43,055 nt of DNA. Source: Stentor coeruleus (Eukaryota > Ciliophora > Heterotrichea > Heterotrichida > Stentoridae). Location of the stretch: assembly GCA_001970955.1 (NCBI GenBank), contig MPUH01000618.1, forward strand, positions 1 to 43,055, in the 5' to 3' direction. The notes under the pieces were generated by a model that searched no databases, was not told where the DNA came from, and saw only the letters and a list, made by a program, of their open reading frames with translations. This document shows positions 41,578-43,055 of this stretch, piece by piece. The position numbers and the translations under genes are program-made. How positions within the stretch are numbered: the first letter of the stretch is position 1; every line of letters starts with the position of its first letter.

Positions 41578-43055
41578 ATGGGAGGCTGCACAGTTAAATC
41601 TACTCACACTCATCATGAAGCAGAAGCTAAGCTTGAAATTCCATCATGCTTTTACTTCTCAAGATCAAAGAAAGAGTTATATGATATATCAAAAGAAAGG
41701 ATTGTCTTATTCAAATTCAAAAAACAAATGAAGTCCTATGCAGACTCAGCTATATGCGAAGATAACAATGGATCAATAGTTGTTGCAGGGGGAAGTGACT
41801 CAAGTAATTCATTGACTAGTAGAGTCTTTGTTATAAACCCAGATGCTAAGAAAATCACTGAATTGCCACCATTGCCAAAACCTAGTAAAGAAGGTCATTT
41901 GATTCATTATAATAATTATTATTATCATGTTGGTGGAACAGCAGAAGCTGAAGATATTGATGCTAATACATCAGAAGAAGGAGCACCGATTATGAGATTT
42001 AATATTGGAGAAAAATACTGGGAAATGTTCTCGCATATAAAGGAAAATAGGGAAAGCATTCAAAAAGCTTTAGGGAGAAAAATCACGGATAAAGAAGAAC
42101 ATGAGGAAATACAGAATGTAAGCACTGGGATATCATTGAAAAACTTAATTTCCCCAGGAGCTTTTTTGCATAAAGATAGGATTTACCTTGTTGGTGGTAA
42201 ACTTTATCATAATAATGCTTATCATCCTTCAAATAAAGTTTTTTCTTTTGGACTTGAAAATGATCAGTTTGACCTTAGAGAAGAAAACTATGAACTTCCA
42301 CTTAAAATTGTTGATCCGATATGCTCAATTGGTGGCTCGCATGTTTTTATAACTGGAGGGAAATTGGAAAATGGAGATTTTAACGATGAAATGATTACTG
42401 CGAAATTCGATGGATCTTTAGTTAAAAAACTTGAAACTAAATTCAACAAACCTTTTAGCGAAAATTATCCACCTAAACATCATCATAAACATACTATTTT
42501 TTACTCTTTTCCTGAATTGTGGGTTAAACTTAAAGGAAATCATCAGCTATACAATTTTGCCTTTGAAAAAGCTAATGAAGATAATAGTATTAATTATGAT
42601 CAAGATAAAAGCGAATCTAGTAAACCTACTATTAAGAAGCATGTAGATTTGAGTATTACTATGAAAGGATCTGGAGATTTTGGTGAGAAAAAACATAAGC
42701 ATAAGCATAAGAAAAATATTGATGGAGAAATTGGGGGAAGTTTAGATGTAGAATTCGGTAAAAAAGGAAAAAGTTCTAGTAGTTCTAGCTCGAGTTCAAA
42801 GAAAAAAGGAAAAGGGAAAGGGAAAGTGAAATTGCCTGTGGTTAAAGGAGAATTTAATGTTTCTGGAAGTGAATCAGCTAGTGCTAAAGCTAAAGGGAAA
42901 GGAAAAGGAGAGGTTAATATAGGATTACCTTCTGGAAAAATTGATGCTGGTATTAAGGTTAAAGGGAAAAAAGGAAGCTCGTCATCATCGAGTGGGAAGA
43001 AAAAAGCAGGAATAAAGGTAGGAGGGAAAATTGAAGCCCCTAAAGTTGGACTAGA
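41578..43055 (+). CDS. Kelch-repeat protein with Lys/Gly/Ser-rich tail, partial
   Basis: ATG 41578 opens 492 codons with no stop before the window ends, so the C-terminus is missing. The first 300 residues have kelch-type blades: SIVVAGGSDSSNSLTSRVFV with ELPPLPKP, YYYHVGGT, RIYLVGGKLYHNNAYHPSNK and HVFITGGKLENGDFNDEM, indicating a beta-propeller for protein binding. A His-rich patch (KHHHKHT, KHKHKHKKN) leads to a low-complexity tail with Ser runs, KGKGKGK and repeated G-K-hydrophobic pieces (VKLPVVKGEFNV, GLPSGKIDAGIKVKG, GGKIEAPKVGL). The start MGGCTVKS has Gly2 and Cys4, compatible with acyl anchoring, although Val6 is not ideal for myristoylation. No BTB or other enzymatic domain is visible in this part. 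Confidence 0.85.
   Translation, partial: MGGCTVKSTHTHHEAEAKLEIPSCFYFSRSKKELYDISKERIVLFKFKKQMKSYADSAICEDNNGSIVVAGGSDSSNSLTSRVFVINPDAKKITELPPLPKPSKEGHLIHYNNYYYHVGGTAEAEDIDANTSEEGAPIMRFNIGEKYWEMFSHIKENRESIQKALGRKITDKEEHEEIQNVSTGISLKNLISPGAFLHKDRIYLVGGKLYHNNAYHPSNKVFSFGLENDQFDLREENYELPLKIVDPICSIGGSHVFITGGKLENGDFNDEMITAKFDGSLVKKLETKFNKPFSENYPPKHHHKHTIFYSFPELWVKLKGNHQLYNFAFEKANEDNSINYDQDKSESSKPTIKKHVDLSITMKGSGDFGEKKHKHKHKKNIDGEIGGSLDVEFGKKGKSSSSSSSSSKKKGKGKGKVKLPVVKGEFNVSGSESASAKAKGKGKGEVNIGLPSGKIDAGIKVKGKKGSSSSSSGKKKAGIKVGGKIEAPKVGL

Noticed and set aside
42431..42646. 71-aa plus-strand ORF near the window end
   Set aside because: Out of frame with the kelch gene, which is open across the whole stretch.
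1..43055. tRNA, rRNA, transposon or viral genes
   Set aside because: None seen by eye in the spacers; no transposase, integrase or capsid-like frame. A covariance-model scan would settle the tRNA question.

Overview
The window looks like macronuclear DNA of a heterotrich ciliate, most likely Stentor or a close relative. Four things in the sequence point there. (1) Seven introns can be placed by reading frame; each is exactly 15 or 16 nt. (2) TAA, TAG and TGA all end genes, so the code is standard. (3) A perfect block of four CCCTAACA repeats, the heterotrich telomere unit, lies at 40471-40504. (4) The DNA is very AT-rich, with compact gene spacing and ciliary, signalling and very large cysteine-rich surface-protein genes. 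The species call is inference.

Layout, left to right. 384-1649 (-): a four-exon gene for a basic, IQ-like protein of unknown function. 2447-17176 (+): a giant surface receptor with ten cysteine-rich/laminin-G-like units, a REJ/PKD-like region, a GPS motif and five membrane segments. 17884-19104 (+): a CRAL-TRIO (Sec14-type) lipid-binding protein ending in a CaaX box. 19163-19798 (+): SPEF1/CLAMP, a ciliary microtubule protein. 21018-23108 (+): a cyclic-nucleotide-regulated K+ channel with a zinc knuckle. 24144-25895 (-): a disordered protein of unknown function. 26230-27633 (-): a three-exon ankyrin/coiled-coil protein. 28285-28773 (-): a small coiled-coil protein with a C-terminal CaaX-like motif. 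29588-32437 (-): a B-box plus WD40 gene broken by one stop and two frameshifts. 32776-39690 (+): a three-exon EF-hand plus triple EML-type WD40 protein of 2294 aa. 41139-41516 (+): a glutaredoxin-fold protein lacking the catalytic cysteine. 41578-43055 (+): a kelch-repeat protein with a Lys/Gly/Ser-rich tail, cut by the window end.

There is no operon logic. A theme of microtubule/cilium biology (SPEF1, EML-like protein), membrane signalling (REJ-GPS receptor, channel) and lipid anchoring (two CaaX ends, two Met-Gly starts) can be read in the set, but physical linkage in a ciliate genome does not prove joint function.

Four single-N positions (7533, 16005, 26219, 29718) are each flanked by near-identical 84-176 bp copies. 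They look like contig ends that overlap but were scaffolded with one N instead of being merged. Collapsing them leaves every affected reading frame intact, so duplicated protein segments at those points should not be treated as biology.
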